Made by a program: the position numbers and the translations under genes. The notes under the pieces are model-generated. The model was not told where the DNA came from and did not search any database. It worked only from the letters and a program-made list of their open reading frames with translations. A stretch of DNA of 64,000 nt, taken from Stomoxys calcitrans. Its lineage: Eukaryota > Arthropoda > Insecta > Diptera > Muscidae. Positions 22,384 to 32,735 of this stretch are shown in pieces (position 1 is the stretch's first letter; each line of letters starts with the position of its first letter). The stretch is from assembly GCF_963082655.1 (NCBI RefSeq), contig NC_081553.1, positions 185,381,980-185,445,979 on the forward strand, read 5' to 3'.

Positions 22384-22853
22384 TTACCTCTTAGAAGTAT
22401 TATAACATCGTTCAAATCCCTCCTCAGTCAGCATCCGTAGTAGGACATATGTGGTGATCACCCATAGGAGAGGCGATAAAATGCCCCACTGTGGCGTGCC
22501 CTGTGCCACTTTCTCCCTTATATTTATGTCATGTAACCCACACTTTATCCACCCGTTCCTTAGCATAAGGTTTGCCCAGTCTCCAAGGACCGGGTCCACC
22601 CGATACTAGTCTAAGGATTGGATCAGTGTATCAGTCCGCACATTGTTAAAACCCCCCTCGATGCCAATGCGTACCGCCAGTATGTCCTACTCTTTATCAT
22701 GTTGTCCACAATACGTTTCATGATTTTGAGTGGAAAGGACGTAAGGCTTATAGGTCTGTAGGCCTTTGATGTCGCGTAACTTGCCTTGCCGGGCTTGGGT
22801 ATAAATACCACCCTTGCCTTCTGCCAGGCTTTCGGAGTATATGTAAGTCCCAA
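22384..22853 (-). pseudogene. Family B ORF2: reverse transcriptase fingers/palm remnant
   Basis: The frame at 22623-22853 has the fingers motif AWQKARVVFIPKPGKASYAT and the YRPISLTSFPLK block. The frame at 22384-22599 has the GTPQWGILSPLLW block (normally G-T-P-Q-G-G). The YADD active site expected just after TEEGF is missing. Compared with the copy near 61110, about 12 bases (the codons around R-Y-A-D) are deleted, so this RT cannot be functional. Confidence 0.8.
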
Positions 22854-22929
22854 GCAAGCGGTGAAAATATTGGTCAGGTGGGACGCCAGATAGTCTGCCT
22901 CCTTCTGTAGTAACGCCGGATATATTCCA

Positions 22930-23415
22930 TCAAGTCCGGGATTCCTTCATCATAAATTCCGTTGTTATAAACCATCGATCAACGTCATTATTCCAAGATT
23001 CCTCCGTTGTCTCTACTCTCACTCCCATGTTGTCCACTAAAGTTTCAGTTTGGACATGGGTTTTTGAGAGAATCTCTGTTATCTTGGCGGCTTCATTAAT
23101 GTTATCGACCTGTTCGCGGAAAAGCTTCCAGGAGGCACGTTTTGCGGCTCTTGTAATCTTATTATATTCCTTGAGCCGTGTGTAAAACACATCCCAATAA
23201 ATTTCCGCTTTTTTACGACGTGCTCTATTAAAAAGTCTGCGGACCTCTTTCCCAATGTTACGAATCTCCCTGGTCATCCAGGGTTTTTCTTGGGCTGATT
23301 TCCTTTTCCAAAGAGGACAACTATCTTCGAAAGAAACCACCAGTGCAATCGTAATTATATTGACATTTTCGTCAATGTCCTCTATGCTTGGACAATTAGT
23401 ATTGGTACTACCCAA
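22930..23415 (-). pseudogene. Family B ORF2: linker between endonuclease and RT
   Basis: A 161-residue frame with the KPWMTREIRNIGKEVRRLFN block, typical of the segment that joins endonuclease and RT in LOA/R1/I-type pols. It is rich in basic and aromatic residues. The endonuclease part that should precede it (about 23420-23850) is not readable in one frame. Confidence 0.65.
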
Positions 23416-23869
23416 CGAAATGTGGTGAGAGTTCGCATCGCACCCTATTAGTACCGCGTTTCATGTCTGTTTTGCTTTCATCACAGACAGGCGGTGTCGG
23501 AGAGTCGAAAGGCAGATAAAGTGATGCCAGGTCTACTCCACCGTCTCCCTGTCTCACCACTGTTGCATCTGACGTTGACAACTCTGGGGAAAATATATAA
23601 TTCCAATTTTTATGACAAATAACGCAGATTCTCGGCAGTTTACCAGTGTTAGCATAGAATAATTGGTAGTTAATATGGTTCAGTCCAGAAACTTTGTTCC
23701 GGGTCGGGTCCGGGTTTGGCTCCTGAACTATGGCAATATGAATCTTGCCCTTGCTGATTTACATCCAACAGAGCGTGGGTAGCTGTCTCGCTCCGGTGGA
23801 GGTTTATCTTGATTACCTCAATCATTGGTCATCTAGTAAATGGGCATCTTGGGATTAGGTGATGATCTC

Positions 23870-26044
23870 ATCGTATTCTCCATGTTTTGTAGGCTGCATT
23901 GAGTTTCTCGTCACTGCATTACCTGATAATTTAATATTAGGATCTTTGCATATCCTAGTCTTCCGAATCGTGAGAAAGTCGGTAATAGTTCCATCATCGG
24001 GTCCCTGTTCGTTAGGCTGTATTGAATCTACCGTTCCTGCACTGCCTGATGTTCCAATATTAGGGTCTTTGCCTGTCCTAGTCTTTTAAATCTCGAGTAG
24101 ATGGGCTTCTTGATGTTTCAGCATTAGGACCTTTATCCCTCCTAGTCTTCCTAATCTCTAGGAAGTCGTTGGGTCCCTGTTCGTTAGGCTGTGTTGGGTC
24201 TCTCGCCCCTGCACTGCCCGATGTTTTAATATTGGGATCTTTGCTTATTCTAGTCTTCCCAATATTGAGAGTGTCGGTGATTATATCGTCGTCGGCCCCT
24301 TGTCCGTTAGGCGTTATTGAGTGTTCTGCCACAGCACCGCCTGATGGCTAAATAAGAGGATATTTTCCTATCCTTGTCTTTCCAATCTTGAAAAAGGTGA
24401 CCATGGCCCCGTAGTTCGCCATGCCTTTAATCTTAGCTTGGACTTAATCAATGCCCAACACAAGAAGACTTCCTTCCTCCTTCTGGTTCCTGTGGAAAAC
24501 CTCCCATTTCTCCACGGCCAACTCTTGGTTTAGCTTGTTTAAGACTTCCATCATGCGTTCCGTTGCGATTTCGCCGCCCCACATCCTTGATGAAGACCGT
24601 CGCCTTTGTGAGCATTGGGATGTCCATCTATTTCACAAAGTCGAGCTTTGCGCCCTAGAGAGTGTGGATAGAATGAGTTTTTTGACGGAATTAATACATT
24701 TCGCTGATGCAAAGCTCAGCGTAAAGATGTCTCCTCTGTACTCACAGGTTATAATTCGTATGGGTTCAATACATGTTCGAAAACCCGTTCATTTACCAGA
24801 TGCTTCACATAGGACCTACGATCTAGTGGAATCCTATCGTTTATCCGATCGTTTATTAAACCCGTTCGCTTACCAAATGTCTCACCTGGGACCGATGATC
24901 TGGTGGAATCTTACCGGATGCCCTGCCGCTATCGATGACTGCATAAGTCTTCTCATCTCTGTTGTGCTTCCTTGCCACTCCGGTGTAAGAGGGCGAATCC
25001 TTACCTTTCTCAGCGACCATCTTCCCTTTTCGTGATGGCTGTGGCATTCTTTTAGAAGTCATAGTCCTCCATGGAGACTTAGGAGTCGTGCGCACTTCCT
25101 TCATTGCTTTTCCGACTTTGTCTCCCTCTGCAGGACACTGTCTGGAGTCGCCATTGCGAGAGGGCTGGCTTGGTCTTCCAAGAGTATTTGAAAGCGGGGA
25201 TCTCTTTTTTCTTTTTCAGTATTTTAGCAGTGTTATGCTCTTCGGGAGATCTGATTCTCTTTCCAGCTTTTGTAGCAGTTCTTGGAATGTCTGTTCTATC
25301 CCTTACAGCATCCTGCACTTTCGCCAGTTGGCGCTGCCGGTACATACTCCTCTGTCTCCTTTGTCGTGCCCCAGATCGCTTTCCCGTCTTACCTTTCTCA
25401 GCGACCATCTTCCCCTTCCGTGATGGCTGTGGCATTCTTTATGAAGTCGTCCATGAAGACACAGGGGTCGTGCGCACTTCCTTTTCCCACTCTTTTCTCT
25501 CTCTGCAATACAATGTCTGACGTTTCGATTGTGAGAGGGCTGTCTTGGTCTTCCCAGAGTACTTGAAAGCGGGGAGCTCTTTTACTTGTTCAGCATTTCT
25601 TCTGTAGAAGTTCTTGGAATGTCAGTTATATCCCTTCCAGCATCCTGCACTTTCGCCCGATTGCGCTGCCGGTACATACTCCTCTGTCTCCTTCGTCGTG
25701 CCCGGATCGCTTTCCCGGTCTGCTTCGAAACTTAGCAAAGCCATAGCTCACCGTTGCCGTCATCCCGCTGCCTAATCTCTCGATTCGGCTGTGATGATTG
25801 TGTCATTGACACTGTCGCTGTCTGAAACCGTGTCGGAAGCACCACCTTTACTTAAAGGCTGGGGACGAACTGTGCATTCCTCTGGTTTATCCGTCTCTTC
25901 CTCATTAATTAGTCTGACGACTAGTTGTGCGCTTGAAGCATTACTCCCGACTACAGGTGCCAAGGCACCCACACCTATAGGAGGGAAGGACGACATGCTG
26001 TGGTCTGATGCCACCGCCGCAGCTGTTGGGTCTTTGGAGTTCAT
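23870..26044 (-). pseudogene. Family B ORF1 (gag-like) remnant with internal duplications
   Basis: The start is at 26044 (MNSKDPTAAAV), a position also seen as MYSKVPTAAVV at 27389 in another copy, which supports the start. The first 90 residues end in an acidic serine/aspartate stretch. A basic arginine/lysine-rich part follows (RQRRQRSMYRQRQ at about 25079-25435), likely nucleic-acid binding by analogy with other ORF1 proteins. The 25000-25720 part holds imperfect tandem duplications about 385 bp apart. The 3' part (23876-24340) holds four units of about 42 codons with the words TRISKDPNI and QPNEQGP. Stops and shifts break the frame. No CCHC knuckle was recognised. Confidence 0.6.
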
Positions 26045-26200
26045 TTTGAGCCTACTCCAAAAAGGCTTTACAATTTTTTTCGTAATAGGTAGTAGCTATT
26101 CCGAGATACGGAAATGTTTTTCTTTGAGGAGCGAAATGAAAACGCGTCCGCTCCACTCAACGTTTACTTTAAGGTTCTAACATCGTCTTTCCGTTTGTAT

Positions 26201-27294
26201 CTCATCGAAGAAATGATCTGAGACCTAACAAAGTATGCGAGATCAGAGAAATATCGCAAGCTCATATTCCATAATCAATGGAAATCGTTTCACTTGATTG
26301 AAAGTCTTATACATTCCTTGTTCTACAAAACTTTTCCCGCGGCCATTGGGCACTCAGAACATTTCAAGACTCATTGGTTGTTGCCCGAGTACTCACAAGT
26401 TGTTATTTACCTCCATGGCACTTGATGGCAAAGGATAATACATTTCCATTGTTATTGTATTTCTCAGCAACACACTCACATAAATGCCTACCGCCTCAAA
26501 TGAATACAAGAAACAATTTAATCCGTCAAACATTGTCCGTCTTTAGTCTTATCTTGACACTGAGCATTTTTGGGACATTTACTGTTGGAATCGAAACGAG
26601 CGGTAGGGCGTTTTTACTAATGCTTGCATCACATGCTTAAAGGAGACCTTGGGACAACAACAACCACCCATCAGAAGTGATGGTATGTATTTGTGATAAC
26701 GATGTTAAAATATAATAAAAACCTCAACCTTAAAGCAACGCCATGGAAGAGACTCCCATAAACCTTTGTTTAGTTTATTATGCAAACAAATTAAGTGAAA
26801 CCAAAAGATTTGCTTGAATTGTCAAGTGTCTGTGAGAGAGACAAGGGTCTGTCTGTGTAACTGTCTGTCTCCTCGTTAACTCTGAGCTAAGGGGGCAGGA
26901 GGGAGTTGAAATGATAATCCTTGATATGGCAATGCGTGTGTTGAATGGTTATAAAGATGTTATTCCATCAAGGAATTATTTCGTTTTTATTCTAATGGAA
27001 ACGTTTTAATTTGAGTCCTTTTAGTTGTGATGGCGATTCAATTTGTCATGGTGAGTCGTCAACAACCAAAGAGTGGATTGCTACAGAGGGAATATCTTCT
27101 AGCAGTATGCATTATTCATTTGAAGACTTAAGGAAATGAAAAATTTCCTTAAAGCATGGTGTTTCCTTATGGCAATTCAAGAGCTTTGATTTTGGAAAGC
27201 ATGTTAGTAAACTTTTTTTGGATACTAATGTTCTGCTTAGTTTCGGTCTATCGCGGGCGCTACAGTCCCAGTCTGTACTAAGCTTCTAATGATG
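26201..27294. other. Unassigned sequence between two family B copies
   Basis: About 1.1 kb lying between the head ends of the minus copy and the plus copy of family B. Part of it (26200-26650) may be 5' UTR of the minus copy. The rest has no recognisable gene or repeat. Confidence 0.35.
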
Positions 27295-28300
27295 TTTAAA
27301 TTTCGCTCCTTAAACAAAAATATCCCTATCTCGGAATAGGTACTACCTATTACGAAAAATTGTAAAGCCTTTTTGGTGTGGGCTCAAAATGTACTCCAAA
27401 GTCCCAACAGCTGCGGTGGTGGCGTCAGACCGCAGCATGTTGTCCTCCCCTCTTATAGGTGTGGGTGCCTTGGCACCTGTAGTCGAGAGTAATGCTTCAA
27501 GCGCACAACTAGAAGTTAGACAAATAAATGAGGAAGAGACGGATAAACCAGAAGGATGCACAGTTCGCTCCAGCCTTTAAGTAAAGGTGGTGTTTCCGAC
27601 TCGGATTTAGACAGTGACAGTGTCAATGAAACAGTCACCGCAGCCGAATCGAGAGATGATGGCAACGAGATGACAGCAGAATTGAGCGATGGCTTTGCTA
27701 AGCTCACTAACAGGCCGAGAAAGCGATCCTGGGCAAGACGAAGGAGACAGAGGTGTATGCAATGGCAGCGCAATCGGGCGAAAGTGCAGGATGTTGAACG
27801 GATAGAACTTACATTCCAAACACTTCTACGGAAGCTGGAAAGAGAATCAGATCCCCCGAAGAGCATAACACTGCAAAAATACTTTCTTCTTCAGTATTTT
27901 TGCAGTGTTATGGTCCTCGGGGAATCTGATTCTCTTTTCAGCTTCCATAGAAGTGCTTGGAATGTCAGTTCCATCCCTTCCAGCATTCTGCACTTTCGCC
28001 CGATTGCGCTGAGCTCCCCGCTTTCAAGTGCTCAGGGAAAACTAAACCAGCCCTCCCGCAATGGCGACTTCAGACAATGTCCTGCGGTGAGAGACAGAGT
28101 GGGAACAGGAACGAAGGAATCTCGCACGACCTCTGAGTCTTGATGGAGGACTGCGGCTTCCAAAAGCATGCCACAGCCATCACGGAAGGGGAAGATGGTC
28201 GCTGAGAATGGTAATGAGCCGCTCTCTTACACCAGAGTGTCAAGGAAGCACAACTGAGATGAGCTGAGTTATGCAGTCATCAGTATTGGCAGTGCATCCG
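27295..28300 (+). mobile_element. Family B 5' region and ORF1 with fold-back, cut by family A
   Basis: The 5' UTR (CTCGGAATAG...TACTACCTATTACG) leads to the ORF1 start at 27389 (MYSKVPTAAVV). The reading frame continues, with a shift near 27556, through an acidic stretch and a basic stretch (RSWARRRRQRCMQWQRN). At 27766-28010 the sequence folds back on itself, so coding sense is lost. ORF1 sequence resumes to 28300, where it is abruptly replaced by the 3' end of a minus-strand family A element. Confidence 0.75.
27766..28010. repeat. Long palindrome (inverted duplication) in ORF1
   Basis: Two arms of about 118 bp (27766-27883 and 27893-28010) are reverse complements at high identity, separated by only 9 bases (TTCTTCTTC). 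The loop is flanked by perfect 13-base stems (CTGCAAAAATACT). This is an inverted duplication of ORF1, probably a repair or template-switch product. Confidence 0.85.
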
Positions 28301-28482
28301 GTTAGATTAGGTTTAACTGGCAGTCTGCTAAATCAGACAGGTTTTCAAAGAAATAAGAACCTAAAGTGAAACCCCTTCTAACTGCTAGTGCGGGACACAC
28401 ACACAGAAGGTGTTCTATAGTCTCTTCTTCCTCGATGTTCCTACAGCTTCTGCAAAAGTCGTTGCTGGCAACCTTCAGTCTG

Positions 28483-29036
28483 TCAGCATGTTTTCCGATT
28501 AGACATGACGGACACTATGACTGAGACGTCTGTTCTGGCCAATGACAGCAAAGCGGTAGACCTCTTCAAGTCTAGATGAGGCCACATAGTTTTGGAATGC
28601 TCACAGCCCCCTCTTTGTGACCATCTATCATTCGCTGTCCTTCGGGCCTCTTCCTGAGAACTTAGCATACCCATAGATTCCAGTGTCCCTGGAGTGTGTA
28701 AGGTAGTGCCTAGTCTCGCAAGATCGTCTGCCTTAGAATTCCCTGGGATAACTCTGTGGCCCGGCACCTGGAACAGGTGAATTTTAAACTGTTCAGCCAT
28801 CTCGTTGAAAACTTTGCGAGGGCGGTTTTTGTTTTCAGAAATATGTTCTCCAAGGATGTAAAGGCTGCCTGGCCGTCTGGGAAGATATTTATGTCAATCG
28901 TCGTTATGACATCAAATCTTATCCATTCCGCCACTTCCTTAATTGCAAGGATCTCCGCTTGATACACACTGCAGTGGTCGGGTAATCTTTTCGATATGAC
29001 CAGTTCTAGCTCCATAGAGTACACCCCAAAGCCCAC
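28483..29036 (-). pseudogene. Family A pol: RNase H and C-terminal part
   Basis: The frame at 28710-29036 begins with the RNase H block MGFGVYSMELEL and contains VYQAEILAIKEVAEWI and INIFPDGQAAF. The overlapping frame 28483-28800 carries the end of RNase H (VPGHRVIPGNSKADDLARLG) and the segment shared with the start of the window (MWPHLDLKRSTALL). A one-base shift near 28790 splits the domain. Confidence 0.8.
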
Positions 29037-29276
29037 CTGGTCGTTTAGTTTGGAACCATCCGCATAGAAGTCTATGTAACTTCTATTACCTGGAATGTCA
29101 TAGTTCCAACCGTTTCATCAGGAATAGAGATACAGTACTTTTTATCCAAAAGCAGGTCAGGTTGGGTGTAGTCCACACTTCGTGGAACATCGGAGTTTGT
29201 ATCAATGATAACACAGCCGCCACATGACCAATGAGAAAGCTCCCTTAACGTCACGGCGGTGGTCACTGCAATTTGT

Positions 29277-30112
29277 CTAGCCACAATGTCCAGAGGCATA
29301 ACATGCAGCATTTAATTCAGCGCATTTCAGTTCAGATGGTGTCGTCTTCAGTGCGGCTGTGATGCACAAACAAGCCATCCTCTGGATCCGGTTAAGTATT
29401 GAGCAGTAGGTGGACTTTTGAAACGCCGTCCACCAGATCAAAACACCATATAGCATTATAGGTTTGACAACTGCAGTATATACCCGATGTATGACAAGCG
29501 GTTTCAAACCCCAACTTTTGCCAATGGTGTATAGGGCAAGTGTGGCCTTTCTTGCCCATTCCAAAATGTTGGATTTGAAGTTCAATTTCCTGTCCAGCAT
29601 TTTGGGTTTTCTGTAAATAGAACATTCTCTCCTCCTAAGGAGACAGGTTCCACTATAGGCAGCTTGTATCTCCTGCTGAATAGAAATACTTCTGCCTTGC
29701 ATGGATTTATACCTACCATATAGGTAGCCCACTTCAGTAGCCCACGTCTCTGTTGCACGTAGAGCTTCCTGAAGTATATCTCTTAGAGTGCTGGGAATCT
29801 TTCCCCTAACCGCAATTGCCACGTCATCAGCATACGCGACCACTTTACACCCTTTTCTTCCAGAGACGATAACATATTGTTAATGACTAAATTCCAAAGT
29901 GGAGGATACAGTGCACCTCCTTGAGGTGTTTCTCTGCTGACCCATATTTTTAGATCCACCGATCCTAAGCCTGCCGTAATGCGTCTTTTAGTAAGTAAGT
30001 TATTAATAAACATTCTTACGGTAGAGATAATGCCTAGAAACTCCAACTTCTTCATGATTGATGTCGGTTTAACATTATTGAAAGCACCTTCAATGTCAAG
30101 AAATGCTACCAT
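29277..30112 (-). pseudogene. Family A pol: reverse transcriptase palm and thumb
   Basis: The frame at 29783-30112 has the first catalytic Asp block (MVAFLDIEGAFNNV) and the TPQGGALYPPLWN block. After a shift, the frame at 29277-29843 starts MVAYADDVAIAVRG, with the intact YADD catalytic pair, and goes on to the thumb (WGLKPLVIHRVYTAVVKPI, LIWWTA). One frameshift near 29800-29840 separates the two palm halves, so the copy is dead although the active-site residues survive. Confidence 0.85.
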
Positions 30113-30290
30113 TGAATATTCCTTGACGGCGGGGAAACCCTCTTTGTAGCCGACTAGGTCTCGAAGGGCTGTTTCAGTGGACTTGCCCTTACTATTGTAT
30201 ATGCATGCCGCCGACGCAACAGGCGATCTCCAGTGATGTTTGCCCTAATATATGTTTCTATCAATCTCCCTAGAGTCTATAGAGTAGCTA

Positions 30291-31984
30291 TGAATTGATA
30301 CCGGGCTCTCTTTCTATTTCCATTAGTAGTATTACAATTATAACCATCAGCACAGTTGCTGAAGTTTTTCCATTCCTTTTTTTGATTTTGCATTCCTTGG
30401 TCCAATATTAAAACAGATTTCCCACAAATCTGATTTCAAAGTTCATTTTCTTTCTTCTGTTTTCCTCGATGTGCCAATATTAGCTTCACAACTCATTTTA
30501 ACGACTTTTGTTATTTATATCGCCAAATATACCAATAAACCAAAATGATAAGCATAAATTTAGGCGTCTAAAGATATTTGCCTATTGCTTATATTTGCTT
30601 ATCGTAATGGTTAATAAACAAAAAAAAAAAATCTCAGCAGATGACATGGTTTTTTCTATTTTGTCATAAAGAAAAACGTGATTAATAACTTTGACAATGT
30701 TACGCCTCATTTTGGTAAGATTTTCTTTATGATTGTGACCTCAATCTGCTGCCTATCTTAAGGCGTTTAAAATTTCGTCTTTATTATCATCACAGAAATT
30801 GGTCAACACCAAAATTAGAATTTTCACGCTACATTTATTTGTTTTACTATCTGCTCTCTCTCTCTCTTTCTCTCCCATGAGACTTGACGATTGTTGCTGG
30901 CCAAAGGCGCCAGTCGTCAGTCAGTGATGATAACCCTCATCAAAATTCAAATGATTATTGTGGTGTTTGCTCGTCAAACTCGTTAAGGCCCAACATTTTT
31001 TTCTTGTTTTTTTGCTGGCAATTGAGTTTTGTGTCTTTCGTTTTTTTTTTATGACAACACCTAATTGCAAATTCATTGCGAAATTGAGACACGAATCCGA
31101 TTTCTTATGCAAATTATAAGCAGTTTAAACGTGAGTACATGATGGCATTGCCAACTAAGGGACTGTTTGTGTGTGTGTGTGTTGGGGATAAAACAATATA
31201 CAATTTCAGATTAAAAATATTTTTGCCACAATATAACGCTAACGAAGGAACTTTTTTTTTTTTCTTCTTTAGATTTTGTGCAAATCTCTCTTGCGTATTA
31301 TTATGGCTGCTGCAGACACATTGCTATATTTTCCTTAAGGAATGGATGTTTGAATGGTTTTGTTGTTAAAATTTCATGATTTCATGTCTTTGGGTTTTGG
31401 GGGTTTGCTTTAAGCACTGCCAGCTGCTGGTGCTCCCAATCTCTGCTTGCTTCTCCTTGACAAATCCTTGTATCCTTGTTTCAGAATAAGTACTTAAATC
31501 AAATAACCGCAAATAATCTGTTTGCCATGAAAATCGAAAAGATGGCGGAGGAGAGAAGAAAAACCACGTAAAACAAACAATTTGAAATTCTAACGATTTC
31601 TATGGGATTTTTTATTATTTTTCCTTCGTTTCGTTCGATATGGCAATATCATGTCCGTGTCATTGTGATGGTATAAAGCAATATTGCCAAGATAGCAATA
31701 AACCAAGAAATAGACAAAAAACAATGAAACCCACTCGTTTTGGGGTTTTTGGAAAATGTCAGCTAAATGAATTCAACTAAAATTAAATATGCAAAATTTA
31801 TTGCATATCGTTAAGAATGAACTTTGGTCAAATATTCGTTGCATACTCTAAGGAGATATATAGAGTTCTTTTTACAATCACCAGCAAAGAGCTAAGGTAT
31901 ATTTATTACCTCGAGGCATTCGGTAAATCAAATTATTTCTAGTCAGTTCCAAGTTCATCTATATCGGACTATATCGTGATGTCG
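30291..31984. other. Single-copy AT-rich sequence
   Basis: About 1.7 kb with homopolymer and short microsatellite tracts (CT near 30853-30875, GT near 31166-31181) and no repeat family of this window. It could be intronic or intergenic host DNA. No exon with splice sites and coding bias is evident. Confidence 0.4.
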
Positions 31985-32290
31985 CACAGTGGGATAGAAT
32001 CGAAAAAAATTAGTATAAACTATGCCATTTGAGAAGGGACGGAGATAAGTCTTCGCATTATTGAGATCATTTGCAAAATTGCAAGGCCCTAGGTGGTGCG
32101 GCTGTCGCTTGGCCGGTCCCTAAATTGGTCACCTCGGAATTTCGAACAATTTTTCGGCTTGCCAAATATGTGGTTCGATTTTTATACTTTTTTTTTGTTT
32201 TTTTGCTGGATAGTGTTAATTAATCCCTACGAAATAGTCGGCTTGAGGTTTACAATATCTCGATTGGTTTCGGAGGCATTCGACTTTTTG
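31985..32290 (+). mobile_element. Transib-like fragment with one RSS-like end
   Basis: It starts with CACAGTG (31985-31991), a 12-base spacer and AAAAAATTA (32004-32012), the same layout as the ends of the intact Transib. The following ~250 bp differ from that element but show patchy similarity to 46459-46830 (GCAAAATT...GGCCCTAG, then TTTCGG..GCC..ATATG). No matching far end was found before the DINE arm at 32296. It is probably a non-autonomous or truncated copy of a different Transib lineage. Confidence 0.5.
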
Positions 32291-32295
32291 TTTTT

Positions 32296-32735
32296 ATACT
32301 CACCGCCATAGGATGGGGGTCATTCTAGTCATTCCGTTTGCAACACCTCGAATTATTGATCTAGAACCCCATAAAGTATATAAATTCTTGATCGTCTCGA
32401 TATTCTGAGTCGAAATAGCCATGTCCGTCCGTCCGTCTGTCGAATTGCACAGAGACTTAGCTTTAATGCAGGTCATTGAAGATTGCAAATGGGCCACATC
32501 GGTTTAGATTTGGATATACAATAGCTCCCATAGAAACCGATCTGCCGATTTGAATTCTTGAGCCCATGAAAGCCACAAATATTGTCAGATTTGGCTGAAA
32601 TTTTGTACATAAAGTTTTGTTATGTCTTCCAGCGTGCTAAGTGCTAAGTACGGCCCAAATCGGTCTATAATCTGATATATCTCCCATATAAACCGATCTG
32701 CCGATTTGAGTTCTTGAGCCCATGAAAGCCAGGAT
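32296..32735 (+). mobile_element. DINE-like element, 5' arm and two monomers
   Basis: The arm TATACTCACCGCCATAGG with the ATTCTTGATCGTC core and a short GTCCGTCCGTCTGTC tract leads into two monomers. It is replaced at 32736 by family B sequence. Confidence 0.65.

Larger units (their letters stand above)
20808..26200 (-). mobile_element. Non-LTR retrotransposon family B, long but decayed
   Basis: The element runs right to left. A 5' region lies around 26200, ORF1 starts at 26044, ORF2 remains lie between about 23415 and 21330, and a 3' UTR ends at 20808 in an (AACCT)n tail. Pol order (linker, RT, thumb, RNase H) and the motifs fit the LOA/I group of non-LTR elements. These copy their RNA into a nicked chromosomal target. 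Frames are broken many times, the RT active-site motif is deleted, and no endonuclease domain can be read as one frame. Other pieces of family B lie at 27295, 32736, 36862, 40132, 52658, 57986, 59335, 60523, 60823 and 63310. Confidence 0.8.
28301..30290 (-). mobile_element. 5'-truncated non-LTR retrotransposon family A
   Basis: Read right to left, the copy starts inside the RT domain near 30290 and ends at 28301 with a 3' tail (CCAGTTAAACCTAATCTAAC). It thus lacks ORF1, endonuclease and the RT fingers, the normal result of incomplete reverse transcription. The 3' UTR lacks roughly 130 bp present in the copy at 1-531. Insertion at 28300 cut the family B ORF1 copy. Confidence 0.85.

Noticed and set aside
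22487..22500. CCCCACTGTG as a further Transib right end
   Set aside because: It lies inside the RT codons of family B and is matched in other family B copies, so it is coding sequence and not a terminus.
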